64,000 nt of DNA from Paenibacillus durus ATCC 35681. GTDB lineage: Bacteria > Bacillota > Bacilli > Paenibacillales > Paenibacillaceae. Shown here piece by piece: positions 43,603-52,208 of this stretch. The notes beneath the pieces were generated by a model. The model did no database searches and was not told the origin of the DNA. It was given only the letters and a program-made list of their open reading frames with translations. Position 1 is the stretch's first letter, and every line of letters starts with the position of its first letter. A program made the position numbers and the translations under genes. The DNA lies in assembly GCF_000993825.1 (NCBI RefSeq), contig NZ_CP011114.1, positions 1,674,001 to 1,738,000 on the forward strand, in the 5' to 3' direction.

Positions 43603-43710
43603 CAAAATACCGAATTAATGATCAGGGATGACGCCCATCCCAATTCAGGATAGTATAGAACAAGACCTGAATGGACGAATACGGTCAGCCAATTAACAGG
43701 AGGTATTCCC

Positions 43711-44889
43711 ATGAATGTGGAGGAAATCATGCTGCTTCATCAAGGCGGCAAACTGGAGACAACATTGAAGCATCCGATCGAATCGATGGAGGACTTGGCT
43801 AAGGTCTACACGCCAGGAGTAGCCAAAGTATGCCAGGCCATCGCTTCAGACCAGGATAGAGCATATGAGCTGACCACCAAAAAAAATACGGTGGCGGTCA
43901 TCAGCGACGGTACAGCGGTACTGGGACTTGGCGATATCGGCCCGAAAGCCGCAATGCCCGTTATGGAAGGAAAGGCAGCCCTGTTCAAGCAGTTCGCCGA
44001 TGTGGATGCGGTGCCGATCTGCCTGGATACGAAGAATACGGAAGAGATTATCGCGATTGTCAAGGCACTGGCCCCTACTTTTGGCGGCATCAACCTGGAG
44101 GACATTTCTTCTCCCCGCTGCTTTGAAATTGAGCGACGTCTTAGAGAGGAACTGGATATTCCGGTGTTCCACGACGATCAGCACGGAACGGCCATAGTGG
44201 TACTGGCAGGTCTGCTTAATGCGCTAAAGGTGGTAGACAAAGACATAAAGGATGTCAAAATTGTCGTCAACGGCTGCGGGGCGGCAGGCATATCGGTGGC
44301 TAAAATGCTGCTGGGCGCGGGCGCCAAGAATCTGATTGGCGTGGACCGGGATGGCGCCATCAACCGGCTGAACGTATATGACAAGCCTCATTGGACGGAA
44401 TTCGCCCAGATCAGCAATCCCAATCTGGAACAAGGCTCTCTATCCGATTGCATCGTCGGTGCGGATGTATTTGTAGGCGTTTCGGCGCCTAATGTGCTGA
44501 AGGTCGAGGATGTCCGGAAAATGGCCAAGGACCCGATCGTCTTCGCCATGGCTAATCCGACCCCGGAGATTGATCCCGCGCTTGCCGCTCCATACGTAAA
44601 GGTTATGGCAACGGGACGCTCCGATTATCCGAACCAGATTAACAACGTGCTCTGCTTCCCGGGCATCTTCAGAGGCGCTCTCGACTGCGGCGCCACCGAC
44701 ATCAATGATGCAATGAAGCTCGCGGTAGCGGAAGCGATTGCCGCGTCTGTCGATCCCTCTGAACTGAACGAACAGTTTATTATTCCGAACGCTTTCGACA
44801 AGCAGGTCGTTGAATGCATCCGGAAGGCGGTGGCCGAGGCGGCGATCCGAACCGGTGTTGCGAGAAAAATGCTTATTAGCGTAAACTAA
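43711..44889 (+). CDS. Malic enzyme
   Basis: A 392-residue enzyme that oxidatively decarboxylates malate to pyruvate in the cytoplasm. VYTPGVAKVC, the catalytic region GLGDIGPKAAMPVMEGK, the metal site FGGINLEDISSPRCFEIE and FHDDQHGTAI, the nucleotide fold VVNGCGAAGISVAKML, and ANPTPEI with the SDYPNQINNVLCFPG block are all present. It is the short bacterial form. AGGAGG is well placed. It completes the malate module: sense, import, decarboxylate. Confidence 0.93.
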   Translation: MNVEEIMLLHQGGKLETTLKHPIESMEDLAKVYTPGVAKVCQAIASDQDRAYELTTKKNTVAVISDGTAVLGLGDIGPKAAMPVMEGKAALFKQFADVDAVPICLDTKNTEEIIAIVKALAPTFGGINLEDISSPRCFEIERRLREELDIPVFHDDQHGTAIVVLAGLLNALKVVDKDIKDVKIVVNGCGAAGISVAKMLLGAGAKNLIGVDRDGAINRLNVYDKPHWTEFAQISNPNLEQGSLSDCIVGADVFVGVSAPNVLKVEDVRKMAKDPIVFAMANPTPEIDPALAAPYVKVMATGRSDYPNQINNVLCFPGIFRGALDCGATDINDAMKLAVAEAIAASVDPSELNEQFIIPNAFDKQVVECIRKAVAEAAIRTGVARKMLISVN

Positions 44890-44901
44890 TCCTCTTTATC
44901 T

Positions 44902-44938
44902 AAAAAACGAACCGGCCAATCCTCCGTTGGCCGGTTCG
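44902..44938. terminator. Bidirectional terminator between malic enzyme and the orphan ABC gene
   Basis: Perfect 12-base stem CGAACCGGCCAA/TTGGCCGGTTCG. A run at 44902-44907 supplies six T for the minus strand; the plus side has only a T-rich tail. Confidence 0.85.
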
Positions 44939-44945
44939 TCTGTTG

Positions 44946-45770
44946 TTAAGCCTCTAATATACCGTTAGCCGCTAACTCGGCGTAATTAAATGCGGACCCT
45001 GCCAGCCGCTCGCCTCTGCGCAGCTTCTCGCGTACGGCCAAGATGGCGGCGTCCGCTTTTTGCAACTCCTCAAGCAGCGCCGATTCGTCCTGATCGCTCT
45101 CCAGCACGTCTGCAATGCCGCCGCTCTTCAGCACAATTCGGCTGTGGGCGAGCAGGGCTAAGATCGGATCATGGGTCGCCATCAGCACAATCTTCTGATT
45201 TTGCACCAGAATATCCAGCGCCTGTCTGCGGTCAATCCCCGCGTTCTCGATCTCGTCAATTAGGACGATCGGGCTGTCGGATAAAATCGCAGTATCCGCA
45301 ATCATCAGGGAGCGTGATTGTCCGCCGCTCAGCGCGGTCAGCGGGGTATCCGGCACAATCGGCTCTCCGGTCAGCCGGTTTGCCTGAGTGACGACGCTGT
45401 GAATCAGCTCCTCCAGCCCTGTCTCGCCAAGGTTGGTGTCGCGGCATTCCGCGTGCAGCGTAATAAACTCCGCAACTGTGGCGTCCATGACAAAGTTCAT
45501 ATTCTGCGATAACTGGGCAATCAGCTTCCGTCCCATGTCGAATCGGATCTCGGGTGCGGGCGGCTGATCGTTAATCAAGATGCAGCGGCCGCTCGGTGTA
45601 TCCCGCTGGGCGATATATTCGATATCCGCCAGCAGCCTGCTCTTGCCCGAGCCTGTCGGTCCGACCACCGCAACGAGGTCGCCAGGCACAAGCCTTAAGG
45701 CGACATCCTCCGCTTCACCGGATTTGGAGTGGCCGCCAAGGATCGTAATGGATTGAATATCCTCCATCAT
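44946..45770 (-). CDS. ABC-type ATPase without permease, third gene of an FNR-box cluster
   Basis: A 274-residue ATPase with Walker A VGPTGSGKSRLL, a Q-loop at LIAQLSQNMNFVMDATVAEFI, signature LSGGQSRSL, Walker B IVLIDEIENAGID with catalytic Glu, and H-switch MATHDP. A C-terminal helical tail (ALLEELQKADAAILAVREKLRRGERL) replaces anything that would span the membrane. No permease is encoded nearby. The signature and Walker B are those of a working ABC domain. Read with its two upstream partners it looks like a soluble energy module, for metal loading or for an as yet unknown assembly. Function unknown. Confidence 0.85.
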   Translation of the reverse strand: MMEDIQSITILGGHSKSGEAEDVALRLVPGDLVAVVGPTGSGKSRLLADIEYIAQRDTPSGRCILINDQPPAPEIRFDMGRKLIAQLSQNMNFVMDATVAEFITLHAECRDTNLGETGLEELIHSVVTQANRLTGEPIVPDTPLTALSGGQSRSLMIADTAILSDSPIVLIDEIENAGIDRRQALDILVQNQKIVLMATHDPILALLAHSRIVLKSGGIADVLESDQDESALLEELQKADAAILAVREKLRRGERLAGSAFNYAELAANGILEA

Positions 45771-45771
45771 G

Positions 45772-46482
45772 TCAGCTCACCTCCGGGCGGGGAACGTCCG
45801 GAATAGCGATGCTCTTGACGTTGCCCATCTGGTAGTCGTGCCCGATTCTCGTCTCACCCAGGCAGTAGGAGCAGACCGCAGCCGGCATTGAGAACCGCAG
45901 CTTCCGCCCGTCCAGATTGTCGATATCTTCAGCCTGCGCAAGCAGGGCGCCGAGCCGTTCCTTGCCCTGGCCGGTCAGGCCGTTGATGTGAAGAATCTCC
46001 GCCCGGGTGTTTACTTTGCGGACTTGATACTGAAACACCTCGCGCTCGGCCTGGGAGACAATGTCGCCCTTTGTGATAGCCACGATATCGGCTTGCTTCA
46101 GCAGCGGCCCCATCTTGGTCGGGGTATTCGCTCCCGATAAATTATCAATGACACAGACCGCCAGGGCATGGCGGATAAAAGGAGAACAGCGGTTGCATAG
46201 ACCGGCGCTTTCGCTGATTAGAATATCCAGTTCCAGCGATTGCCCCCAGCGGGCGCAAGCCTCGATATTGGTAACAAAATAATGGTCCGGGCACAGGTTG
46301 CCGGCAAGACCGAGAAGCACCGGCACTCCTTTGGCGCGGTAGCGCTCATCATCCTTGGAGGCAACGCAGTCGAATTTCACGACCCCCGCTTTCAGTCCCT
46401 GCTCCTTCAGCCAATCAATCACACGCAGAAGCATGGAGGTTTTGCCGCTCGACGGCGGACCCGCCACGGTTATGAGCTTCAT
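45772..46482 (-). CDS. HypB/G3E-like P-loop GTPase with Cys motif, second gene of an FNR-box cluster
   Basis: A 236-residue GTPase of the SIMIBI type. Walker A is AGPPSSGKTSML, a middle LDILISESAGLCNRCSPF resembles the switch region of HypB/UreG/CooC, and ITKGD is the guanine-specific motif. The C-terminus carries CSYCLGETRIGHDYQMGN, a CxxC pair plus further Cys upstream (LCNRCSPF), a plausible metal site. Such GTPases insert Ni, Co or Zn into enzymes. It sits three bases after the binding-protein gene and one base before the ABC ATPase. Confidence 0.82.
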   Translation of the reverse strand: MKLITVAGPPSSGKTSMLLRVIDWLKEQGLKAGVVKFDCVASKDDERYRAKGVPVLLGLAGNLCPDHYFVTNIEACARWGQSLELDILISESAGLCNRCSPFIRHALAVCVIDNLSGANTPTKMGPLLKQADIVAITKGDIVSQAEREVFQYQVRKVNTRAEILHINGLTGQGKERLGALLAQAEDIDNLDGRKLRFSMPAAVCSYCLGETRIGHDYQMGNVKSIAIPDVPRPEVS

Positions 46483-46485
46483 ATC

Positions 46486-47478
46486 TTAGTCCTCCTGTTC
46501 AAACCCTTTGTTAAAGGCCGCGTTCACGGCATCCGTCTTTGCCTGAATATCGCTGTTCCAGACGAGATCCCAGCCCATCCACAGCAGCTTGCGCTGCGTA
46601 AGCCCGGATGCCGCCGAAGGATGAGGCGATGGGAAGAAGGCCTGTTCGCACAGCTGCGCCGTTTCCTCGCTAGTGAAGAAGGAAGCCAAACGGCGCCCGC
46701 CCTCCGTCGCATTCTGTTTAGCGAGCAGGAATACCGGGCTTGCGATCGCGCCTTCCTCAGGCCAAATAATATTGATTTTATCCTGCTTGCGGATCATATT
46801 CGCATAAAAATACGGCATCACGTATAAAGCCGTTCCGGCTTCGTTATCGGTTCCCGCCAGCTTTGCCATCTGGCCCGGATGAAGCCCCTGGCGAACAGAC
46901 CGACCGAGACCGGTCAGTATATCTTCGCCGTACTTCTCGCCTAATGTCAGCAGCACCGTTTCGCAAAAGGTGCCGTTATGTCCTCTCATCGTTACCTGCT
47001 TCCGGTACACGGGATTCAGCAGGTCGCTCCAGGAGCGCGGCTCGGGCGTATCCCCCAGACGGGCTGTATCGGCTACGATGACCAGCGGATTCACGCACAT
47101 TAACGTAACCCGGCCGGTCGGGTCCTGCATGCCGATCTCCGCAAACCGTTCATTCGGAGCATAGCCTGCTGCATCGGCGAATACATCCTGATCGAGGAAC
47201 CGGGTACGGAAATCACGATGGAAGAAGCTGCTGATTCCCGGCGTAATTACGATATCCGGCAGTTCGTCGGCGGATTGAAACTCATTTACTGTTTTATAGA
47301 AGTCGCTCTGATTCGCATTGCCCTCGAATTCCAATTCCTCCGGGTCGAGATCGGTCCAAAGCCCCGAGCTTTGCTGATGAAGAAACGTTTCTTCAATAGG
47401 CACCTTAAGCGGGCAGGGCAGCATGGCAAGCAGATGGCGGGGCAATCTTTCCTGTTCTTGGGCCGTTCCGGTATTCAT
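46486..47478 (-). CDS. Substrate-binding-protein fold without signal peptide, first gene of an FNR-box cluster
   Basis: A 330-residue protein of the ABC binding-protein fold, closest in look to Fe3+/spermidine type SBPs (DLLNPVYRKQVTMRG and IWPEEGAIASPVFLL are characteristic). The N-terminus MNTGTAQEQERLPRHLLAML has no signal peptide or lipobox, so it stays in the cytoplasm. The unusual opening has a conserved-looking LPCPLKVPIEE with a Cys. It leads the three-gene operon and lies about 67 bases from an FNR box. AGAGGATGA precedes the ATG. The ligand and partner are unknown. Confidence 0.82.
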   Translation of the reverse strand: MNTGTAQEQERLPRHLLAMLPCPLKVPIEETFLHQQSSGLWTDLDPEELEFEGNANQSDFYKTVNEFQSADELPDIVITPGISSFFHRDFRTRFLDQDVFADAAGYAPNERFAEIGMQDPTGRVTLMCVNPLVIVADTARLGDTPEPRSWSDLLNPVYRKQVTMRGHNGTFCETVLLTLGEKYGEDILTGLGRSVRQGLHPGQMAKLAGTDNEAGTALYVMPYFYANMIRKQDKINIIWPEEGAIASPVFLLAKQNATEGGRRLASFFTSEETAQLCEQAFFPSPHPSAASGLTQRKLLWMGWDLVWNSDIQAKTDAVNAAFNKGFEQED

Positions 47479-47544
47479 ATTTATTCATCCTCTCGTCGCC
47501 TTTTTTTGAAAATACGCTAGTAAGTTACGTTTAATTATAAATAG

Positions 47545-47562
47545 TTGTGATTTGATTCACAA
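47545..47562 (-). promoter_or_regulatory. FNR/CRP-type palindrome upstream of the three-gene cluster
   Basis: TTGTGATTTGATTCACAA on the plus strand matches TGTGA-N6-TCACA exactly, the Bacillus Fnr consensus. On the minus strand TATAAT follows 5 bases after the box, while a weaker TACTAG lies where a -10 would be for a box at about -42. Either activation or repression is possible. Confidence 0.8.
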
Positions 47563-47718
47563 TTTACGAAAGACCGAAAGTTTGACAATACTACAAACAT
47601 TCCCTCATCAGTATAATTTAGACCCGCTAGCATACTGGAAAAAGGGAAATTCATGAAAAAATGCAACTTTAGCGCAGGATAGACGCGAGGCGGGTGTATA
47701 GCGGGACAGGAAAGGGAG

Positions 47719-48309
47719 CTATGCCTCCGGATAGACGAAACGTTCGACTGTGTCCGCCGCCAGGGCCGGATCATTTCCGGAATTATCAAAGTATAGGATG
47801 GAGGAGGGGGGAAGGGGCCATTTTACGGTGCGGCTGACAAGCGACGAACGGAAATCGTCCCAATGGCGCAGCTTCCAGTCGTCCAGCTTCGAGCTTCTGG
47901 CCATAATTCTTTCCTTATAAAGCTTCTCATCGGACAAGCTGACGATGACCGCTTTTACCTCGACGTCGAGCAGTGATCGGCCGATCCGCGACAATTCGCG
48001 CGCAATCCACCCTTCATCTGCGGCTTCTTTCGTAAAAGGACCGACCACGATGCTGTCCACATCCAGGTTGACGTTATCGAGCACGGCATCCATCGTAATC
48101 CGGTATCCCAGGTCACGGCACAGCCTCTTGTAATCTTTAGAGTCCCGGTCGGAGGGGTCAAGTCCATGGAACGTCATTATCGCTTCCGCTGCCGGACGGA
48201 GAAGGATATCCATATCGAAGAAGGCGGCTTTTCGTCTGGATGCCAGCGCTTTTGCCAGCGTGGTCTTACCAGCGCCTGCTCCCCCGAGGAAAAATACGAG
48301 CTTATTCAT
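47719..48309 (-). CDS. P-loop kinase/AAA family ATPase
   Basis: A 196-residue P-loop protein. Walker A is GGAGAGKTTLA close to the N-terminus and FFDMDIL follows as a possible substrate Asp. The layout is that of small-molecule or zeta-like kinases, but no specific family was recognised. AAGGAGG lies 8 bases ahead. Between its stop (47719) and the binding-protein gene (47478) there are 240 bases holding the FNR box. Confidence 0.75.
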   Translation of the reverse strand: MNKLVFFLGGAGAGKTTLAKALASRRKAAFFDMDILLRPAAEAIMTFHGLDPSDRDSKDYKRLCRDLGYRITMDAVLDNVNLDVDSIVVGPFTKEAADEGWIARELSRIGRSLLDVEVKAVIVSLSDEKLYKERIMARSSKLDDWKLRHWDDFRSSLVSRTVKWPLPPSSILYFDNSGNDPALAADTVERFVYPEA

Positions 48310-48343
48310 TAGCTATTCCTCCTTATGTGTGGTTGCTCTGAGG

Positions 48344-49267
48344 TTACCCTAGTGTATGGGCCAGTGTAATTAAACCGGTTATCGTAATGACATTCAGCAG
48401 CGTCGAAACCAGCACGGTCTGGGCCGCGAAGTCCGGCTCATTGTTATATTCCTCGGCAAGCAGCGAGGCGTTAACGCCCGTCGGCATGCCGGAAGCGATG
48501 ATCAGCGCCTGCGCGGGTATGCCCTTAAGTCCAAGCGCAAGCACGAGCAGAATGCCGATCGCAGGAGCGGCGAGCAGGCGAAGCAGGAGACTTAGATAAA
48601 GATCGGCCCGGGCCAGCCGGAGCGGATATTTGATGATCTGCGCCCCCAGCGTCAGCAGCGCGACCGCAACCATCGATTCCTGGGCATAGGTGAGCGGTTT
48701 GGAGATGAACAGAGGCAGCGGCACGGAGAAGGCGTGGAACGCTAATCCCAACACCAGCGCGTAAGGAACGGGCATTTTCAGAAATCCGATAATGACGATC
48801 CGGTAATTGCCCTTAAGCTTGGCCCGCTGAATGGAAATGACGCCATAAGTGAAGGTGAGCAGGCTTTGCAGCGCCATAATCAGCGATTGAAGCGAAGCGG
48901 CGAGAGCATCTCCGTGAAAGGCCAGATCATTAACCGGCATGCCGTAGTTGCCCGCGTTATCCAGCAGCACGCTATTCGTAAATGCGGCCTTCATGCCTGT
49001 TTTATATTTTAGCGAACGTGTAAGAATAAAGGACAATATATAGAGGATACCGATGTATAGCGCGTAGAAACCGACTACCATGCCGAGCAGGGAGGGCGAC
49101 ATTTTCGAGAGGTACATACTCATAAACACGGCGGCGGGCGTTATGTAGTAGAAGTTGATTTTTGCCATCGTATACAAATCCAGCCGAAACAGCCACTGGA
49201 GCAGCGAGCCGGCGCCAATCAGAATAAAAACCGGAAGCACAACCTGAAGCAGAATCTCACCAATCAT
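48344..49267 (-). CDS. AEC-family (auxin efflux carrier-like) transporter
   Basis: A 307-residue membrane protein with ten helices in two five-helix halves. The crossover motif DNAGNYGMPVNDLA and the later ASGMPTGVNASLLAEEY are the family signatures. AEC carriers in bacteria export or import organic acids such as malate. ATG at 49267 follows AGAGAGGG. Substrate unknown. Confidence 0.87.
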   Translation of the reverse strand: MIGEILLQVVLPVFILIGAGSLLQWLFRLDLYTMAKINFYYITPAAVFMSMYLSKMSPSLLGMVVGFYALYIGILYILSFILTRSLKYKTGMKAAFTNSVLLDNAGNYGMPVNDLAFHGDALAASLQSLIMALQSLLTFTYGVISIQRAKLKGNYRIVIIGFLKMPVPYALVLGLAFHAFSVPLPLFISKPLTYAQESMVAVALLTLGAQIIKYPLRLARADLYLSLLLRLLAAPAIGILLVLALGLKGIPAQALIIASGMPTGVNASLLAEEYNNEPDFAAQTVLVSTLLNVITITGLITLAHTLG

Positions 49268-49448
49268 TGAACCCTCTCTTTTCAATAGTAAAAGTATTTG
49301 TTCTATTAATATGTAACCATAGGGTCAAACGTAGTTCATTATAGCATAGTTTGTCTTCCGGCAGAGCGCTTGGTTATAAAACATTCCGGCTTCGTTAAAA
49401 CTGCTACAAGAACCTGCATTATGTGAATCGAGAGAAAGGAGCCGGACT

Positions 49449-49682
49449 ATGATAAAAAGACAACTGGGATTGCCGGCAGTCTTCAGCGCGCTGCTGCTTG
49501 CCGCCGGCTGCATGCCCGGAAACGGAATATCCACGGAGACCGCACGTCCCGCTTCCTTAGATATGACAAGTCTCACAAACCCCGGGAGGGGGCTTGGGGA
49601 AGAACGCGATCCGCTGGCTCCGATTATGAAGGATGTCTATTCGAAGTCCATTCCGGATGAAGTCTATTCGGACGGACTGTAG
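49449..49682 (+). CDS. Small lipoprotein, unknown
   Basis: A 77-residue lipoprotein with lipobox LLAAGC (Cys21), then a mostly disordered, Pro/Gly-rich mature part. AAAGGAG lies ahead of the ATG. No known family recognised. Function unknown. Confidence 0.7.
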   Translation: MIKRQLGLPAVFSALLLAAGCMPGNGISTETARPASLDMTSLTNPGRGLGEERDPLAPIMKDVYSKSIPDEVYSDGL

Positions 49683-49795
49683 CGGCCTATAACCTTCTAA
49701 CGCTGCCCATTTCCGTTATCCTTTCGGCTATACAGCCAGAACGATATTCAGTATAATAGATCAACTTGATAATAGAGAGAGGAGCATTCGGAGGA

Positions 49796-50239
49796 ATGGC
49801 GGCGGAAATTGTGCGCGTTACTACAGAGGAGCAGCTGCAACAGGGGCTGGATATCCGCAAAAAGGTATTTGTAAAGGAACAAAACGTTCCTATGGAAGAA
49901 GAAATCGACGATTTCGACAAAATTGGACCGGACGTGCATCACGTGCTGCTGATTGACGATGGGATTTCCGTTGCCACGGGAAGATTAACCTATTACAGAG
50001 AGGGAACCGCGAAGATGCAGCGGATCGCCGTGCTGAAAGAGTACCGGGTCAAGGGCTACGGCCGGGTGCTGCTGCTTGCGCTGGAGGAGCTGGCCCGGGA
50101 GCTTGGACTTGAAACGTCCATTCTTGACGCGCAGTGCCGGGCGGAAGAGTTCTACCGCAAGCTTGGCTATGAAGTGATCTCAGAGAAGCCGTTCTATGAT
50201 GCCGGGATACTGCATGTGCGCATGCAAAAAAAATTGTAG
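49796..50239 (+). CDS. GNAT acetyltransferase (YjcF-like)
   Basis: A 147-residue GNAT enzyme. QRIAVLKEYRVKGYGRVLL is the acetyl-CoA loop and AEEFYRKLGYEVISEKPFYDAGILH is the typical last strand and helix, as in YjcF. The start at 49796 is set by GAGAGGAG about 12 bases upstream. Substrate unknown. Confidence 0.85.
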   Translation: MAAEIVRVTTEEQLQQGLDIRKKVFVKEQNVPMEEEIDDFDKIGPDVHHVLLIDDGISVATGRLTYYREGTAKMQRIAVLKEYRVKGYGRVLLLALEELARELGLETSILDAQCRAEEFYRKLGYEVISEKPFYDAGILHVRMQKKL

Positions 50240-50319
50240 AACCGCATATCCGTCCCGTCCGCTGGACATGCTATGATGTGCCTTGTATATGGCAAATCTG
50301 GATTTAGGAGCGTGTTCAT

Positions 50320-50556
50320 ATGATGGGCGGAGAACGGGAACGTTTTGTGGCGGTTCGGAAGAACGGTGACGGCGATCTTACCTCATTTCAGACCTCAACG
50401 GGCCGCGTACTAAGCTATGAGCAGGCGCTGCAGGAAGTTCAGACGGGAGTTATCGCCGGTGTCAATGTGTTCAAAGGGAAGGACGGAGCCCCCCACATCC
50501 GAGGGGATGCCGACGGCGATCCGACCAATAATCTTGATCAACTGCCGCAGTTTTAA
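50320..50556 (+). CDS. DUF3892 domain protein
   Basis: A 78-residue protein consisting of one DUF3892 domain (FVAVRKNGDGDLTSF, then GRVLSYEQAL, and the end DGDPTNNLDQLPQF). The domain is widespread in Firmicutes without known function. TAGGAG is 9 bases ahead. Followed by a terminator. Confidence 0.85.
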   Translation: MMGGERERFVAVRKNGDGDLTSFQTSTGRVLSYEQALQEVQTGVIAGVNVFKGKDGAPHIRGDADGDPTNNLDQLPQF

Positions 50557-50574
50557 CTGCAGCGCTAAGGTAAT

Positions 50575-50618
50575 GGACTATCCGAGAGGCCGAAAAAGCC
50601 CGGGATAGTCCTTTTTTT
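50575..50618 (+). terminator. Intrinsic terminator after the DUF3892 gene
   Basis: Stem GGACTATCC/GGATAGTCC (50575-50583 with 50603-50611) then seven T. The T run is in contact with the stop of the opposing MBL gene. Confidence 0.88.
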
Positions 50619-51354
50619 ATAAATAATACACCACATGCTGCTCCAAAAAATCCATTCCCGACGTCCGCCCGACGTAGTCCGGCTTTTCGTCGCCGTAATG
50701 CATCAGGGAGATCCGGCTGCGGATATCCTCGGGAAGACTTTTCAGTTCCTCCAGGGTGGTATGAACGACGCCTGCGCCTTCCAGCTGGCAGTCATGATAA
50801 ATTTTTCGGCAGCCCCCGCTTCGCACGAGACTCGTCAAGAGCTCCGGCTCAAACGTCATGTCGGCGCTGTAAAATATCTCCTCGTTCAGCATGAGCGAAT
50901 AGCTGTCTTTACCCGGAATATGCGGTGTCTGGATCAGGCGGACGGTGATTTCCGGCGAGAGGGAATACACCGTATCCGGCTTCAGCGGACGGACATGAAA
51001 CGCGTCATCCAGCGAAGTAATGATGCCCTTCTGGTACAGCCCGCCCATCAAAGTATGCTCCCATAGAGGATCAACGAGCGCTTCGGGGAGCAAAAGAGTC
51101 ATTTTGCGGCCGGTTGTATGGAGAAGTGTCAATGCAAGCTCTTCCAGCCCGCCGGCATGGTCGGCATGCAGATGTGTAATCAGCGTCGCTTCGACCTCCT
51201 CGAAGGAACGCCCCAGCTCATGCATGGCCAGCGGAGCGGTGATGCCGCAATCGATCAGCAGAGTATAGCCGCTGTCCATCAGGAGGGCATTATTGTTGAA
51301 ATAGTTCTTGGTGAAGGCACTGCCCGTTCCGAGCATTTGCAATTTGACAGTCAT
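50617..51354 (-). CDS. MBL-fold hydrolase (RNase Z/PhnP-like)
   Basis: A 245-residue metallo-beta-lactamase fold protein with LGTGSAF near the start and the metal motif [10 protein letters not shown] (HxHxDH), a later Asp in [16 protein letters not shown], and His in LMHYGDE. This ordering resembles RNase Z and PhnP-like phosphodiesterases, but there is no flexible exosite arm, so it is not tRNA 3' processing RNase Z itself. Substrate unknown. Confidence 0.85.
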   Translation of the reverse strand: MTVKLQMLGTGSAFTKNYFNNNALLMDSGYTLLIDCGITAPLAMHELGRSFEEVEATLITHLHADHAGGLEELALTLLHTTGRKMTLLLPEALVDPLWEHTLMGGLYQKGIITSLDDAFHVRPLKPDTVYSLSPEITVRLIQTPHIPGKDSYSLMLNEEIFYSADMTFEPELLTSLVRSGGCRKIYHDCQLEGAGVVHTTLEELKSLPEDIRSRISLMHYGDEKPDYVGRTSGMDFLEQHVVYYL

Positions 51355-51557
51355 TATTGATTACCTCCCGGGTTAGCCGTCTAATATATAATATCAAACG
51401 TTTGTAAACGCATGATGAAGCTATTGTCCTTCTTTTTCTCCGAAGCGAACGCCCCGCGATATGCTGACCCCAACAAAAACTTGTCCCGGAAGCCGCAACT
51501 TGCTCCTGCGGGTGAAGTATATATTAACAGCATGAATTAGTATGGAGGTCCAAGGCT

Positions 51558-52115
51558 ATGAAAAAAAGATGGAGAAAAGTTGCGGTTTGCGTAATGATCT
51601 TTTCCCTAATGGGGGGTTCATTGTTATTTGCCGACTCGGTCTATCAGAAAGTGCGGGTGTGGAGTAACGGCAAGGAGCTTTCGGACGGCGGGTATTTAAT
51701 CGATGGGAAAACCTATGTTCCCGTGCGGGAAATCGACGGGTTGATCGTTTGGAGCGATTCCGGCAAGGTGAAAATCCTTAAACCGAATGTGCACATATCC
51801 TTGTTCAAAGGTGATACCATTTTTGGCAAAGTCAAACTGGGTAAGCTGAAGTTCAGGGTGCTGTGTCAGGTGGACAGTCTGACCGACAATATTGCGAGTG
51901 TCAAGTTGTCGATTACCGATCCTTCCGGCAACGTCAAGGAACTCGATTCCAGTGATTTGGGCAGCGAACAGGAGGATAATTTCTGGTTCTCTACGAAGGA
52001 TATTACTTACGATTTTAAAGAAAGCGGTAAATACCGTATCGGTTTCTACATGAAAGTGACCCGCAGCGGGGATTACTCGCTCGTGTCCGAGAAGGTCATC
52101 ACCGCGCTCAATTAA
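51558..52115 (+). CDS. Secreted copper amine oxidase N-terminal-like (stalk domain) protein
   Basis: A 185-residue secreted protein: signal peptide with a hydrophobic stretch to about residue 26 (VCVMIFSLMGGSLLFA), a short domain with YLIDGKTYVPVREI, as in Cu amine oxidase N-terminal-like or stalk domains common in Paenibacillus, and a beta-sandwich C-terminal half. A copper-binding site is not implied. AGGAGG-like GGAGG lies before the ATG. Confidence 0.78.
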   Translation: MKKRWRKVAVCVMIFSLMGGSLLFADSVYQKVRVWSNGKELSDGGYLIDGKTYVPVREIDGLIVWSDSGKVKILKPNVHISLFKGDTIFGKVKLGKLKFRVLCQVDSLTDNIASVKLSITDPSGNVKELDSSDLGSEQEDNFWFSTKDITYDFKESGKYRIGFYMKVTRSGDYSLVSEKVITALN

Positions 52116-52208
52116 TGCTGTTTGCGGGTGCCTGTAAATTGACCTGAACTTGCCTTACGTGTTAACATACCAAATGTAGGATAATTCAATTCAAAGCGAG
52201 GTATTTTA

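Noticed and set aside
51395..51415. Possible cre (CcpA) site TGTAAACGCATGA upstream of the MBL gene
   Set aside because: Only half the palindrome matches and it is near no sugar gene.
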